A stretch of 64,000 nucleotides of DNA from PALSA-270 sp963770245. GTDB lineage: Bacteria; Acidobacteriota; Terriglobia; Terriglobales; Acidobacteriaceae. The DNA is taken from contig CAVYOX010000013.1 in NCBI GenBank assembly GCA_963770245.1, positions 62,001-126,000 of the forward strand. The letters run 5' to 3'. Both the position numbers and the translations under genes were made by a program. Below, piece by piece: positions 35,488 through 44,600 of the stretch. The notes beneath the pieces are model-generated. The model did no database searches, had not been told where the DNA came from, and saw only the letters and a program-made list of their open reading frames with translations. Position 1 is the first letter of the stretch, and each line of letters begins with the position of its first letter.

Positions 35488-38400
35488 TTAGTGCACGCTA
35501 AGACTAACCACAGTCGAACTCACGAGGGAGTTCGAACTCGCTTGAATGACAATCGAGTATGTGCCCGCCGGAGTTGCCTGGCTGCTCGGGGTAGGAGGAA
35601 GAGGTGTCGGATTACTGGCCGGGGTGCTGGCCGCAGGCGAACCCCCGCCGCAGGAGAGCCCGGACGCGAGAACCACGAGCAGAACCGCCAGTCTCATGCG
35701 ACGGAACTGCTTGCCCTTCCCCTGCCTGCGGAGGTCCCACACCAGCACGATACCCGGCAGCAGCAAGCCCAACGCGTAGAGGCTCGAGGGGGCGAAGGGT
35801 GAAGGAGCAAGAGCAGCTTTAGCCGCGGTGGTGGTTACGGTTACTTGGATCGGGGGGACGCCGGATGAAGTCGCCATTGCGGTTTGCGGCGAAAAAGTGC
35901 AGGCGGCGCCAATGGGTAAGTTGGCGCAGGAAAACGAGAAGGTCTGGTTCAGTGCGGCACTCACGGGAGCGAAAGCCAGCGCAAACGAGGCCGTCTGACC
36001 GGCAGGAACCGAGAGAGTTTGTTCGGTCGCGATCAAGGGACCGGCGGCCGTGGTCGCGTTCGCCGCACCTCGCATGGCAATCCCATAAACGGTCAGCGTG
36101 GGTGTTCCGGCGTTGAATTTTGCCAGTTGATTGCCGGAAGTAATGTCGAAGCGAACGATATCCGAGGTGCAGAAGTCAACCGCCCAGAACGATGTCCCGT
36201 CCGGATCGAGTGTCAAAGAGACCCAGCAACTCTCTCCCGTGGCGTTATAGGTGCCGATGTTTCTGCCCGCTGAATCCAGGCGCACGATATCCTGGTCGTC
36301 GGCTACCAGCACACCTCCGTCGGGGAGGATCCGCAGTCCGAGTCCGGTGTGCAAGCCGGTGGCAAATACGGGCAGTTGCTGACCGGTGCACGCGTTGAAG
36401 CGGAAGACCGTGGTTCCCTGCGAAGTATAGAAGATGGTGCACTGGTCAGAAGCCAAATCGATCCAATCACTGCCCTCGACTTCTGTCGTTACCGCCCAGC
36501 CGGCCAGCAGATTCCCGTAGGGGTCGAATTTCAGAAGGGCATGACTGCATCCCGTCTCTCCCACGTAGGCATTGCCCGCCTTGTCAAACACGATCGATTC
36601 GGGTTGGCAGTTGTAGCCGGCTCCGAAGTTGCCGATGGGATTTCCGCTGCCATCAAATTTGCTCACTCCGTCGGCGGTGAAGTCGGTTACATAAAGCGCA
36701 TCGAGCGCATCGAATGCCATCCCGGTGACGGATCCGCCCCGGCCGGTGTTCAACGTCTGCAGCAAATTGCCGCTGGTATCGAACTGCTCGATCTGACCGC
36801 TGCTCACGCCTACAAAAAAAGTGGGAGCGTCGGTGACGGTTACCGTGCTCGCAGCTGTTTTCGAAACGTTGCCAGCGGTATCGCTAGCCACCACGCTCAC
36901 CGTGAATGTACCCGCGCCGACGAAAGTATGCGTCGCGGTGGCGCCTGACTGATAGAAGCCATCTCCGAGGCTGAGGAGCGTGGTGGCGATGCTGGCTCCC
37001 GACTGGCCCGCGCAACTGGCGGTGACCGTGACCGAAAGCGGAGCTTTCCCGCTCGACGGAGAGGCCTGCAGTGAGCAGACCGGGGGTAGCGGAGCAGTGA
37101 CCGTCAGGGCGGTTGAATTCGTGATGTTGCCAGAGGCCGCTGTGATTTGGGCCACGCCGATTGCGATCGCAGTGGCCAGACCACCCGGGGTGATCGAGGC
37201 CACTGAAAGCGTGTCAGAAGACCAAGTCACCGACGAGGTTTGATCCTCTGTGCTGCCGTCGGTAAAGGTGCCAGTGGCCTTAAACTGCTGGGTGGCGCCC
37301 ACTGGAACCATGGGATTCACGGGTGAGACTGCAATGGAGGCGAGGGCCGCGGTTCCGACGGTTAATGTGGTTGTAGCCGATACCGTCCCGGACGTGGCGG
37401 TGATGACCGAGGTCCCGACCCCTGCACTGGTGGCCAGGCCATTGCTGCCGGACGTGTTGCTGATAATCGCCACTTTCGCTGCAGACGAGCTCCAAGTCAC
37501 AACCGAAGTGATCGGCTGCGTGCTTCCGTCGGTATAGGTTCCCGTCGCCGCAAACTGCTCGGTGGTGCCAAGCGGTATGGTGGGCGTTAGCGGATTGATG
37601 GCGATCGATACCAGCGCGGCTGGACTGACGGTCAGAGTAACCGAGGAGGAAACGGCATTTAAGGTAACGCCAATCGTGGTCGTGCCCACGCTCTTACTGG
37701 TTGCCAGCCCTTGCTTGCCTGCCGAGTTGCTAATGGTGGCCACAGCGGCGCTCGTTGAGGTCCAGTGCCCGGTCTTGGTCACATCCTGCGTCGTACCGTC
37801 CGAGTAGGTTCCGGTGGCGGTGAACTGCTGCGTGGTTCCTAACGCGATGGTTGGGTCTGGTGGAGTGATGGCAATCGAGACCAGGTCTGCGGCCGTAACC
37901 GTGAGAACCGTGGAGCCGGTAATCCCTCCGGAAGTCGCGCTGATGGTAGAAGTACCCGTGGCCAGGCTGGTGGCTAGACCGGTCGCGCTTACGGTTGCGG
38001 TCGAGGGTGTATTCGAGGCCCAGGTCGCGCTCGAGCTGAGGTCCTGCGTATGCAAGTCGGTAAACGTGCCGGTGGCGGTGAATTGTTGTTTCGTGCCTAA
38101 CGCGATCGACGGAGTCGCCGGCGTGACCGCAATCGACACCAGCGCCGCCGCAGTCACGGCCAGCGTCGTGCTTCCGCTGATCATGCCTGATGTGGCGGTG
38201 ATCAGGGTCGTTCCGACCCCCGCACTTGTGGCCAAGCCGTTCGTGAGAAGGTTGCTGATCGTAGCCACCGTCGGGGACGCGGAACTCCACTGGACGGTCG
38301 CGGTTATATCCTGGGTGCTGCCATCGGTGAAAGTGCCGGTGGCGGTGAACTGCTGCTGCGCCCCTAGGGGAATGCTGGGCAAAGCCGGAGTCACGGCCAC

Positions 38401-38784
38401 TGAAACCAGTGCTGCCGGAGTGACGGTCACCCTGGTCGAACCGGTAATGCCCGAAAGGCTGGCGGTGACGCGGCTGGTGCCGACGGCGACGCTCGTGACT
38501 AACCCTTGGCTGTTCACCGTGACAATGGTCGCGCGCTGCGTGGTCCAGGTTGCGGTGCTCGTGATATCGAGCGTGCTGCCATCGTCGAAGGTTCCGGTTG
38601 CTGTCATCTGCTCGGTCGTGCCCAAGGCAATCGAAGGAGTGGTTGGGGTGACGGCGATTGAGACTAAGGTCTGCGCTGACAGGAAGGTGGCGGAGGCAAT
38701 CCAGAACAGGACGACTGCCACTACTTTTTGGCAATTCCTCGCAGGGGGCGCAAGCGAGCTTCCTAAGGGGCCGTACATCTTCAT
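35488..38784 (-). CDS. Large surface protein with six Ig-like repeats, PKD-like domain and beta propeller
   Basis: 1,098 residues from ATG 38784 (AGG upstream; a TTG five codons earlier is less likely). A signal segment ends FLSAQ. Six Big_2-type Ig-like repeats of 85-90 residues follow, each with a version of LVSIAVTP..PSIALGTTQQF and ATGTFTDGSTQDIT. Next is a PKD-like domain (LQASPSSGKAPLSVTVTAS) and an NHL/SMP-30-like propeller (SSGQIEQFDTSGNLLQTLNT, ILPDGGVLVADDQDIVRLDS). Near the end a hydrophobic segment (LYALGLLLPGIVLVWDLRR) is followed by basic residues and a second one (LAVLLVVLASGLSCGGG), then a Pro/Thr-rich tail. It probably acts as an adhesin or matrix protein. First gene of the presumed operon with the FecR, HAF and Wzz genes. 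Confidence 0.85.
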   Translation of the reverse strand: MKMYGPLGSSLAPPARNCQKVVAVVLFWIASATFLSAQTLVSIAVTPTTPSIALGTTEQMTATGTFDDGSTLDITSTATWTTQRATIVTVNSQGLVTSVAVGTSRVTASLSGITGSTRVTVTPAALVSVAVTPALPSIPLGAQQQFTATGTFTDGSTQDITATVQWSSASPTVATISNLLTNGLATSAGVGTTLITATSGMISGSTTLAVTAAALVSIAVTPATPSIALGTKQQFTATGTFTDLHTQDLSSSATWASNTPSTATVSATGLATSLATGTSTISATSGGITGSTVLTVTAADLVSIAITPPDPTIALGTTQQFTATGTYSDGTTQDVTKTGHWTSTSAAVATISNSAGKQGLATSKSVGTTTIGVTLNAVSSSVTLTVSPAALVSIAINPLTPTIPLGTTEQFAATGTYTDGSTQPITSVVTWSSSAAKVAIISNTSGSNGLATSAGVGTSVITATSGTVSATTTLTVGTAALASIAVSPVNPMVPVGATQQFKATGTFTDGSTEDQTSSVTWSSDTLSVASITPGGLATAIAIGVAQITAASGNITNSTALTVTAPLPPVCSLQASPSSGKAPLSVTVTASCAGQSGASIATTLLSLGDGFYQSGATATHTFVGAGTFTVSVVASDTAGNVSKTAASTVTVTDAPTFFVGVSSGQIEQFDTSGNLLQTLNTGRGGSVTGMAFDALDALYVTDFTADGVSKFDGSGNPIGNFGAGYNCQPESIVFDKAGNAYVGETGCSHALLKFDPYGNLLAGWAVTTEVEGSDWIDLASDQCTIFYTSQGTTVFRFNACTGQQLPVFATGLHTGLGLRILPDGGVLVADDQDIVRLDSAGRNIGTYNATGESCWVSLTLDPDGTSFWAVDFCTSDIVRFDITSGNQLAKFNAGTPTLTVYGIAMRGAANATTAAGPLIATEQTLSVPAGQTASFALAFAPVSAALNQTFSFSCANLPIGAACTFSPQTAMATSSGVPPIQVTVTTTAAKAALAPSPFAPSSLYALGLLLPGIVLVWDLRRQGKGKQFRRMRLAVLLVVLASGLSCGGGSPAASTPASNPTPLPPTPSSQATPAGTYSIVIQASSNSLVSSTVVSLSVH

Positions 38785-38841
38785 GATATACCTAAACAAA
38801 AAGCGCTCGAATTGTATCAGATAAGGGGTAAACTTAAAGTG

Positions 38842-39078
38842 CTACATTATATGAGACAATCTGGCCTCCTGGGGGGCGGGAGGGCTGTCCCGCCAGGACG
38901 ACATTTTGGCCCGGGAAGCCGCCCGGCTCCGCCCCCCACGCCCTGGAACCCGCTCATCAGGGCAAAGGTGACGAGTTGAACCGGCGTCGTGGGTCGGCGC
39001 CGCGTACGCCGATGGAGCGATGCCTAGGCTGATGAGAACAGCTACCCCAATGAGGGCAAGGGCGCTTCGAAAGCGCAT
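38842..39078 (-). CDS. Small secreted protein, C-terminus doubtful (78 aa)
   Basis: ATG 39078 is preceded by GGAGAGGGATGAT. Residues 1-26 are a clean signal peptide (FRSALALIGVAVLISLG then PSAYAA). The remaining 52 residues are Arg/Ser/Pro-rich without a fold signature, so the gene may have lost its original downstream part by frameshift or truncation. It lies upstream of the Ig-repeat gene on the same strand. Confidence 0.45.
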   Translation of the reverse strand: MRFRSALALIGVAVLISLGIAPSAYAAPTHDAGSTRHLCPDERVPGRGGRSRAASRAKMSSWRDSPPAPQEARLSHIM

Positions 39079-39932
39079 ATCATCCCTCTCCTAGTCGTCT
39101 CGGTCGCTTGCCCACTATACCTCCCGATGAAAGCCTTGGAAACAAGAACCGATGCCATCGTGCCCGCCGGGTCATCCCATCTAACTCCCGCCGACAGCGA
39201 AAGTTGCCCGCCAAGGAGTAGGCAACAACCAGAGCACATAATCCGGCGCACTGGCGCACCTTTTGGATACTTTCCGGCCCTTTTCCCGTTGTCCGAAAAG
39301 CTCATGGGTTCCCGGCTTTTCAGCCAGGCAACCGGCCCCCTTCTCGATTCACCAATACTAATTAAGGAGGAAGTCCGCCCATGAAACTCCCTATTGGTGC
39401 CTTGGGGACGGTAGCCGGTGCATTTTGCCTGTCGGCCTCCGCCTAAAACGGTAGGAACGATGCGGCCCAATCAGGCCTTGATTCAAGCGGGAAAGGACGA
39501 CCATATTTTGGAAAGCTCAAGCGTCGTCCATCGTTGGCTTCTATTCGGCGACTCCACCCAGTAGAACCGAAAATTGGAGTCTTTGATCGATAGCGGTTTT
39601 GAAGTTTGCGCCGGTTTCTAGGATCGAGAGGAGACGATGCGATCATTGCGCCCCGCAGAGCAACTTCCCAGAGTTGCCCTCCGCGCGATTCTGATTTGCC
39701 GGGTAAGCCTGATTCGATCCTTCGAAGCAATCGCCTGGCGCGGCCATGCTGCTTTTAGCGCGCCGGGGAAGCGCAGTCCTCGCGCCGCTGGCTAGACAGT
39801 TTCCACGCGCGTTGACCCGACTTGCTTCGGTCTGGCGCACTCGCCGCGGCCGGCGAAAGTGCCTCGACCAGTCGCTCGCCTCGGCCTTCGAGCCGGCACT
39901 TGTGGTACGATTCGCCCAATGGAGGAGCATCC
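39079..39932. other. Intergenic with remnants
   Basis: About 850 bases without a full gene. The only feature with gene-like signals is the short signal-peptide frame at 39381-39446. Other frames on both strands overlap one another and lack ribosome sites and family signatures. Confidence 0.4.
39381..39446 (+). pseudogene. Signal-peptide stub (21 aa), probably a broken secreted protein gene
   Basis: AAGGAGGAAG precedes ATG 39381 by 10 bases, and the frame reads MKLPIGALGTVAGAFCLSAS then A and TAA. This is an excellent translation start followed by a signal peptide that ends at a stop codon exactly where the mature protein should begin. No obvious continuation was seen in the other frames. Confidence 0.4.
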
Positions 39933-40814
39933 ATGCCTCACTACACCAGACGCGACTTCCTAAAAACCGGCCTCGCTGCCGGCGCATTTGCGGTCGCCGG
40001 AAGCCTGCCGCTACGCGCAGGAGCCCGGACGGCGACCGATTGGGTAACCCTTGGAAAATCTGGCGTGCGGGTGACTCGGCTAGCCTTTGGTACAGGGAGC
40101 TTCAGCGGCCAAGTACAGCGCGACCTGGGACAGCAGCAGTTTACGAGGCTCGTGCGCTACGCCTATGACCATGGCATTCGCTTCTTCGAGACGGCTGAGA
40201 CTTACGGCGAAATGCACAAAATGCTGGGGGTGGCTCTGAAGGGCATTCCCCGGGACAATTACCGACTCATGTCCAAAGTGACCACCCGCGAAGGCGGGAA
40301 TCCGCAGGAGAAAATCGACGAGTTGCGCAAGCTCGCCAACACCGAATACTTCGATGTGATGTTGCTGCACTGGCAGCATTCCGCCACTTGGCCAACCGAC
40401 ACCAGTCGGTGGCAGGATGGCATTCTCGAAGCCGAGTCGAAGAAGGCTGTGGTCAGCCACGGCGCGTCGGTTCACGGGCTCCCGGCTTTACGCCAGGTCC
40501 CGGGAAACAAGTGGCTCGACATCGCGATGATCCGGGTGAACCATAAGGGCACGAGAATGGACGCCGAGGACTACAACACGGACGGACTGGGAAATGTGGG
40601 CGAAGTGGTCACCCACGTAAAGCAGGTCCGCAAAGAAGGCATGGGCGTCATCAGCATGAAACTGGTGGGAGAGGGTACGTTCAACCGTGAGGACCGTCGG
40701 CGGGCGATGAGGTTCGCGTTCGAGAACGCGGGCGTCGATTGCGTTACGGTTGGCTACAAGAGCACGGCTGAGATCGACGAGGCGATTGAGAACCTGAATC
40801 TGGCGCTTGCCTAG
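39933..40814 (+). CDS. Tat-exported aldo/keto reductase
   Basis: 293 residues from ATG 39933 (GGAGG upstream). Residues 5-11 TRRDFLK form a twin-arginine motif followed by a hydrophobic stretch (TGLAAGAFAVAGSLPLRAG), so the enzyme is folded with its nicotinamide cofactor before export. The AKR barrel follows: VTLGKSGVRVTRLAFGTG, then FFETAETYGEMHKML near residue 85, YRLMSKVTTR (Lys near 115) and DVMLLHWQH (His near 146). The usual catalytic Asp of the DTA-x-x-Y-G motif is Glu here, while Tyr, Lys and His remain. Substrate unknown. Confidence 0.85.
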   Translation: MPHYTRRDFLKTGLAAGAFAVAGSLPLRAGARTATDWVTLGKSGVRVTRLAFGTGSFSGQVQRDLGQQQFTRLVRYAYDHGIRFFETAETYGEMHKMLGVALKGIPRDNYRLMSKVTTREGGNPQEKIDELRKLANTEYFDVMLLHWQHSATWPTDTSRWQDGILEAESKKAVVSHGASVHGLPALRQVPGNKWLDIAMIRVNHKGTRMDAEDYNTDGLGNVGEVVTHVKQVRKEGMGVISMKLVGEGTFNREDRRRAMRFAFENAGVDCVTVGYKSTAEIDEAIENLNLALA

Positions 40815-40885
40815 CGGGTTCGGAAAGAACTCACCTTTCATAGCCCAGAAAAAGACGCCCAGCGGTCAAACGCGGGATACTGCGG

Positions 40886-41617
40886 ATGAGAAGCCTCGTC
40901 GCAATCCTGCTTTCGACCGCGTTTCTGGCGGGTTGTGGAGGGGGCGCTGGCCCGAGCGGCATGCCATCGAACGCCCAGCTGCAAGGAAACTGGCATGCCA
41001 TTCTAACCTCCACAGTTTCTTCGAATCCTCTCGTCGAAGACTTTTTCATTGCGCAGAACGGCGCCACCCTCTCCTCCAACAACATTACTTTACAAGGCAC
41101 CTGCTTTCCATCCGGCACCATGACGGGGACGGTCAGCGGCAGCCAGGTCAATATGATTTTCACCTCGCAAGACGGAGACACGGTTAGTATCACGGGCACG
41201 GCTTCTGGCAACTCGCTTTCTGGAAACTACACCATCACGACTTCGGGCTGCATCGCTGGCGATATGGGAACACTATCGGCGACGCTCATCCCGTCGGTCC
41301 AGAGTGCCGCTTGGACGGGAGCAACCCTGTCGACCGTGTACCCTCCTGGCCACACCACGTTCACGGCCAGTCTGACCGAAGATAACGCAGGGAACATCAC
41401 CGGTACGATGGTGTTCACCGGGTCGGCATGCTCTTTTCTATCGACCCCGTCGGTCGGTGGCAGACAAACCGGCAATCTGTTGATTGTCGAGGATACGGCG
41501 CCTGACGGGGTGACCCTTTTGGGGACCGTGGACAGCGCCGCGAAGAACATTAGCGGAGGCTACAGTATCAGTATCTGCAACGCTGACGGCGGCACTTTCA
41601 CGATGAGTCGACCCTGA
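40886..41617 (+). CDS. Lipoprotein of unknown function
   Basis: 243 residues. The N-terminus MRSLVAILLSTAFLAGCGGG has a lipobox (LAGC), so Cys 17 is lipidated. The mature protein has two similar beta-rich halves with Thr/Ser/Gly/Asn-rich strands (QLQGNWHAILTST, ITLQGTCFPSGTMTGTVSGS; FTASLTEDNAGNITGTMVFT, LLIVEDTAPDGVTLLGTVDS), a pattern seen in many acidobacterial surface lipoproteins. The start codon follows GCGGGAT. It lies 71 bases after the reductase gene on the same strand; a functional link is not evident. Confidence 0.7.
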   Translation: MRSLVAILLSTAFLAGCGGGAGPSGMPSNAQLQGNWHAILTSTVSSNPLVEDFFIAQNGATLSSNNITLQGTCFPSGTMTGTVSGSQVNMIFTSQDGDTVSITGTASGNSLSGNYTITTSGCIAGDMGTLSATLIPSVQSAAWTGATLSTVYPPGHTTFTASLTEDNAGNITGTMVFTGSACSFLSTPSVGGRQTGNLLIVEDTAPDGVTLLGTVDSAAKNISGGYSISICNADGGTFTMSRP

Positions 41618-41663
41618 CCGGGTTCGGGGCCGGCCAGGAAATTGCTGGGTAGACTGGAGCACG

Positions 41664-43676
41664 ATGCCTGCTCGGCTGGTCTCCGCCTGCCCTCCCAGAG
41701 TAAAGAATTTGTCGCAGACCGCTAGGATGGACGACCTGATTTCTGCGCCGACGGTTTTAATCCGCCCCCACTCTCGGGTGGGTCTACCCATCCGTAGTTT
41801 TCTCAGTTCTGCTGGTTCGGTCGTTTTCGGCCTTTTCTGCCTCGCCGAAGCCGCCCACGCTCAATCGATTCAGTTGTTGGTGGACCTGAGCGACGCCCCT
41901 CGCAATGTCTTCCACTCCAAGATGACGATTGCAGCCCGACCCGGTCCGCTGACCCTGGTTTACCCGGAGTGGATCCCCGGCAATCACCGGCCCGCCGGCC
42001 CGATTGCGAATGTCACGGGCCTCGAGATGGAGGCCAATGGCCAGAGGCTCGCCTGGCAGCGCGATCCTGTCGATATGTATGCATTTCACGTCGAGGTACC
42101 GGCGGGCGCGAATGCGCTCGATGTTTCCTTCGACACCATTACCAACGATGCCAGCGCCGGCGCGAGTGGGCCTTCGGCCACGACGAATGTTCTCGATTTG
42201 AACTGGAACCAGGTTGTGCTTTATCCGCAGGGCGCAAGTTCGGATGAGGTGCAGGTAGCGGCGTCGGTGTCTCTGCCTGCTGCGGATTGGAAGTTTGGGA
42301 CGGCCCTGCCCTGGCTTCATTCCGCTCAGTCTCAGGGCAAGATGGTGGACCTTTTCAAGACCGTGTCGCTCACCACGCTGGTCGATTCTCCACTGATTGC
42401 GGGAGATCACTACCGCAAGATCGAGCTGACGAAGCCGGGCGAAACCCCGACCCATGTGATCGAAATGGTCTGCGAAAGCGAAGCCGGTCTGGCGATGACG
42501 CCAGCGGACGAGGCGGCATACCGCAAGCTGGTGGCGGAGACCGGCATGCTGTTCGGAGCGCGACACTATCTCGAATATCACTTTCTCCTAACTCTGAGCG
42601 ACGAGGCTGGTCACCACGGCGTGGAGCATCACCAATCGAGCGACAATAGCACAGGGGAACGTACCCTGAGCGACCCCGACCGGCACTTGCGGGAGGCGGA
42701 TCTGCTGCCGCACGAATTCGTGCACTCCTGGAACGGCAAGTATCGGCGCCCCGCCGGATTGGCCACGCGCAACTATCAGGACCCGATGCTCGGGAATCTG
42801 CTGTGGGTATACGAGGGATTGACCGAATATCTGGGGAGAGTGCTCACCGCCCGCAGCGGACTGTGGACGCCGGAACAGTATCGCGAATCCTTGGCTGAAA
42901 CCGCCGCCCTGCTCGACAATCGCTCCGGCCGGAGTTGGCGACCGCTCGAAGACACAGCGCGCTCGGTGCAGATTCTGCGGATGCTCGGGCCGGAGTGGCA
43001 GAATTGGCGGCGAGGCCTTGACTACTATTCCGAAGGGGAACTGATTTGGCTGGAGGTGGATACCATCATCCGCCAGCAAACTCACGGCCAGCGGTCGCTG
43101 GATGATTTTTGTCGCCTGTTTTATGGCGGCCAGAGCGGCCCACCCAAGGTTGTCTCCTATACGTTTGAGGATCTGGCAGGGAGCTTAAGCCAAGTGGCGC
43201 CCTATGGTTGGGCGGCGCTATTGAACGAGCGGGTCAATTCGATCGCGCCACACGCCCCGCTCGGCGGCATCGAAGGTGGCGGCTGGCGCCTGGTGTACAA
43301 CGATCAGCCCAACCCTTTTGTGCGCGCGGACGAAAAACTCAGAAAGCGGGTCAATGCGGCTTACTCGCTCGGTTTCGAGATCAGGGACGACGGTGAATTG
43401 GCGGATGTGCTCCAGGGCTCGCCCGCCTATCTGGCAGGCCTTGGTCCGGGAATGAAGCTGGTGGCAATTAATGGCCGCGCCTGGTCGAGAGATGTCCTCG
43501 CAGACCAATTGCGCGCCTCGAACGACAGCGACCGGCCGATTGACCTCCTCGTGGAGAATGCAAACTTCTTCAAAACCTACTCGATTCCCTACCATGGCGG
43601 GATCAGGAACCCTCACTTGGAGCGCACCGCTGCCCCCGATGTGCTGGGAGAGATCCTGAAACCGCTGACCCGGTAG
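41664..43676 (+). CDS. Exported M61-family aminopeptidase with PDZ domain
   Basis: 670 residues. The start at ATG 41664 has GGAG 5-8 bases upstream; the signal segment lies unusually far in (about residues 45-66, FLSSAGSVVFGLFCLAEAAHA), so ATG 41727 is an alternative despite its poorer site. The N-terminal beta domain (RPGPLTLVYPEWIPGNHRPA) is typical of M61. The zinc site LLPHEFVHSWNGKYRRP near residue 348 is HExxH with the family's HSWNGKxRRPxG extension, and VYEGLTEYLG gives the third ligand Glu. A PDZ domain spans about 565-632 (LADVLQGSPAYLAGLGPGMK). It cleaves N-terminal, typically Gly or Ala, residues in the periplasm or outside. Confidence 0.9.
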   Translation: MPARLVSACPPRVKNLSQTARMDDLISAPTVLIRPHSRVGLPIRSFLSSAGSVVFGLFCLAEAAHAQSIQLLVDLSDAPRNVFHSKMTIAARPGPLTLVYPEWIPGNHRPAGPIANVTGLEMEANGQRLAWQRDPVDMYAFHVEVPAGANALDVSFDTITNDASAGASGPSATTNVLDLNWNQVVLYPQGASSDEVQVAASVSLPAADWKFGTALPWLHSAQSQGKMVDLFKTVSLTTLVDSPLIAGDHYRKIELTKPGETPTHVIEMVCESEAGLAMTPADEAAYRKLVAETGMLFGARHYLEYHFLLTLSDEAGHHGVEHHQSSDNSTGERTLSDPDRHLREADLLPHEFVHSWNGKYRRPAGLATRNYQDPMLGNLLWVYEGLTEYLGRVLTARSGLWTPEQYRESLAETAALLDNRSGRSWRPLEDTARSVQILRMLGPEWQNWRRGLDYYSEGELIWLEVDTIIRQQTHGQRSLDDFCRLFYGGQSGPPKVVSYTFEDLAGSLSQVAPYGWAALLNERVNSIAPHAPLGGIEGGGWRLVYNDQPNPFVRADEKLRKRVNAAYSLGFEIRDDGELADVLQGSPAYLAGLGPGMKLVAINGRAWSRDVLADQLRASNDSDRPIDLLVENANFFKTYSIPYHGGIRNPHLERTAAPDVLGEILKPLTR

Positions 43677-43780
43677 GGCCACCTCGGCACTACGACCCGC
43701 GAACATTGGAACCCGGCTCTTAGGCTGCAGCACCAAGGCCGAGCACGTGACGCTGCGGGGAGCGGGCCCAAATGGTGGAA

Positions 43781-43817
43781 AATGAAGAGGCCGGAACCTG
43801 GGTTCCGGCTCTTCATT
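43781..43817. terminator. Long hairpin between convergent genes
   Basis: AATGAAGAGGCCGGAACC, TG loop, then GGTTCCGGCTCTTCATT: an inverted repeat of 17 paired bases with one bulged G. It lies about 100 bases after the M61 stop and 18 bases before the stop of the minus-strand gene that ends at 43836. On the minus strand it is followed by a T-rich stretch, so it is best as a terminator for that gene and may act in both directions. Confidence 0.7.
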
Positions 43818-43835
43818 GGGTTGGCCGCGGATTCG

Positions 43836-44255
43836 TTACTTCGCGGAGAGCAATACGACATCTTCTTCGTGATTCGCTGGGCCTCGGGCGATTTGCAGCT
43901 CCCTTTCCAGTTTCGAAGCGGGAAGGGTCATTCCCTGGTTACCCGCGTCTCCCCATACCTCGGCGAGGAAGTACTGGTTGCCCAGATGATGGAACACCAG
44001 CTTGGCGCTCGTTCTGCTAGGACCTTCCGACTGGGCCTCGGAGTACACGGACTTCATCGTCTCGCCGTTGCTGGTCACGATCAGGCTCTGGCCTGCAGCC
44101 TTGATTCGGTAGTTGCCGGCCGGCAGCTGGGCGGTTCCGACTCGGAAGGCGAACGGTATATTGGCCTGCACAGCGGATTGAGCGGCAGCGCCGGCGGCGG
44201 TGAGCAGGAGCGACAGTGCCACTAGCGATAAGGTTCCGATCAGGTTGCGTTTCAT
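43836..44255 (-). CDS. Small secreted protein (139 aa)
   Basis: Start ATG 44255 with AAGGAGGATTT upstream; the open frame continues 54 codons further upstream without a ribosome site. Residues 1-26 are a signal peptide (LSLVALSLLLTAAGAAAQS). The mature part reads VQANIPFAFRVGTAQLPAGN YRIKAAGQSLIVTSNGETMK and AKLVFHHLGNQYFLAEVWGD, ending LQIARGPANHEEDVVLLSAK. The beta-strand pattern VxANIPFxFxVGxxxLPAGxYxI is a recurring acidobacterial exported domain of unknown function. Confidence 0.7.
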   Translation of the reverse strand: MKRNLIGTLSLVALSLLLTAAGAAAQSAVQANIPFAFRVGTAQLPAGNYRIKAAGQSLIVTSNGETMKSVYSEAQSEGPSRTSAKLVFHHLGNQYFLAEVWGDAGNQGMTLPASKLERELQIARGPANHEEDVVLLSAK

Positions 44256-44600
44256 AAATCCTCCTTGCGGGCCCCTTGCAGTGGAACCCAAACTGAATTT
44301 GTCTGGCAAACTTCTCAGCACCTTCCTGGAGGCTTGCGATGACGCAGTGATGTATTGCATGCGCCCCGCCAAAGCCGAGTGTGGGTTCGTCGTCCAGCCA
44401 TTCTGCTGATTTTGCAACCAGATAAGTCGTGGCAGCCCTTGTCCGCGTTCTCCTCAGGTGGCTACGTGGTAGTTAAACGGATACTCGCGAGTAGCTTTTT
44501 GGTTCCGCAACCGCCAGGGCTGACTCGGCGACGCTTTTCCGGCACCTCAGCTACGCCGAGGGAAAGCGCCTGTCACCAGCTGAGAAGTGAGATCACGGTA
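44256..44600. other. Intergenic, nothing recognised
   Basis: About 345 bases upstream of the small secreted gene. No gene features on either strand; the promoter of that gene should be at the left end. Confidence 0.4.

Noticed and set aside
37814..38824. 336-residue plus-strand frame opposite the Ig-repeat gene
   Set aside because: Val/Ala-rich repetitive sequence mirrors the repeats on the other strand; no start signal or family.
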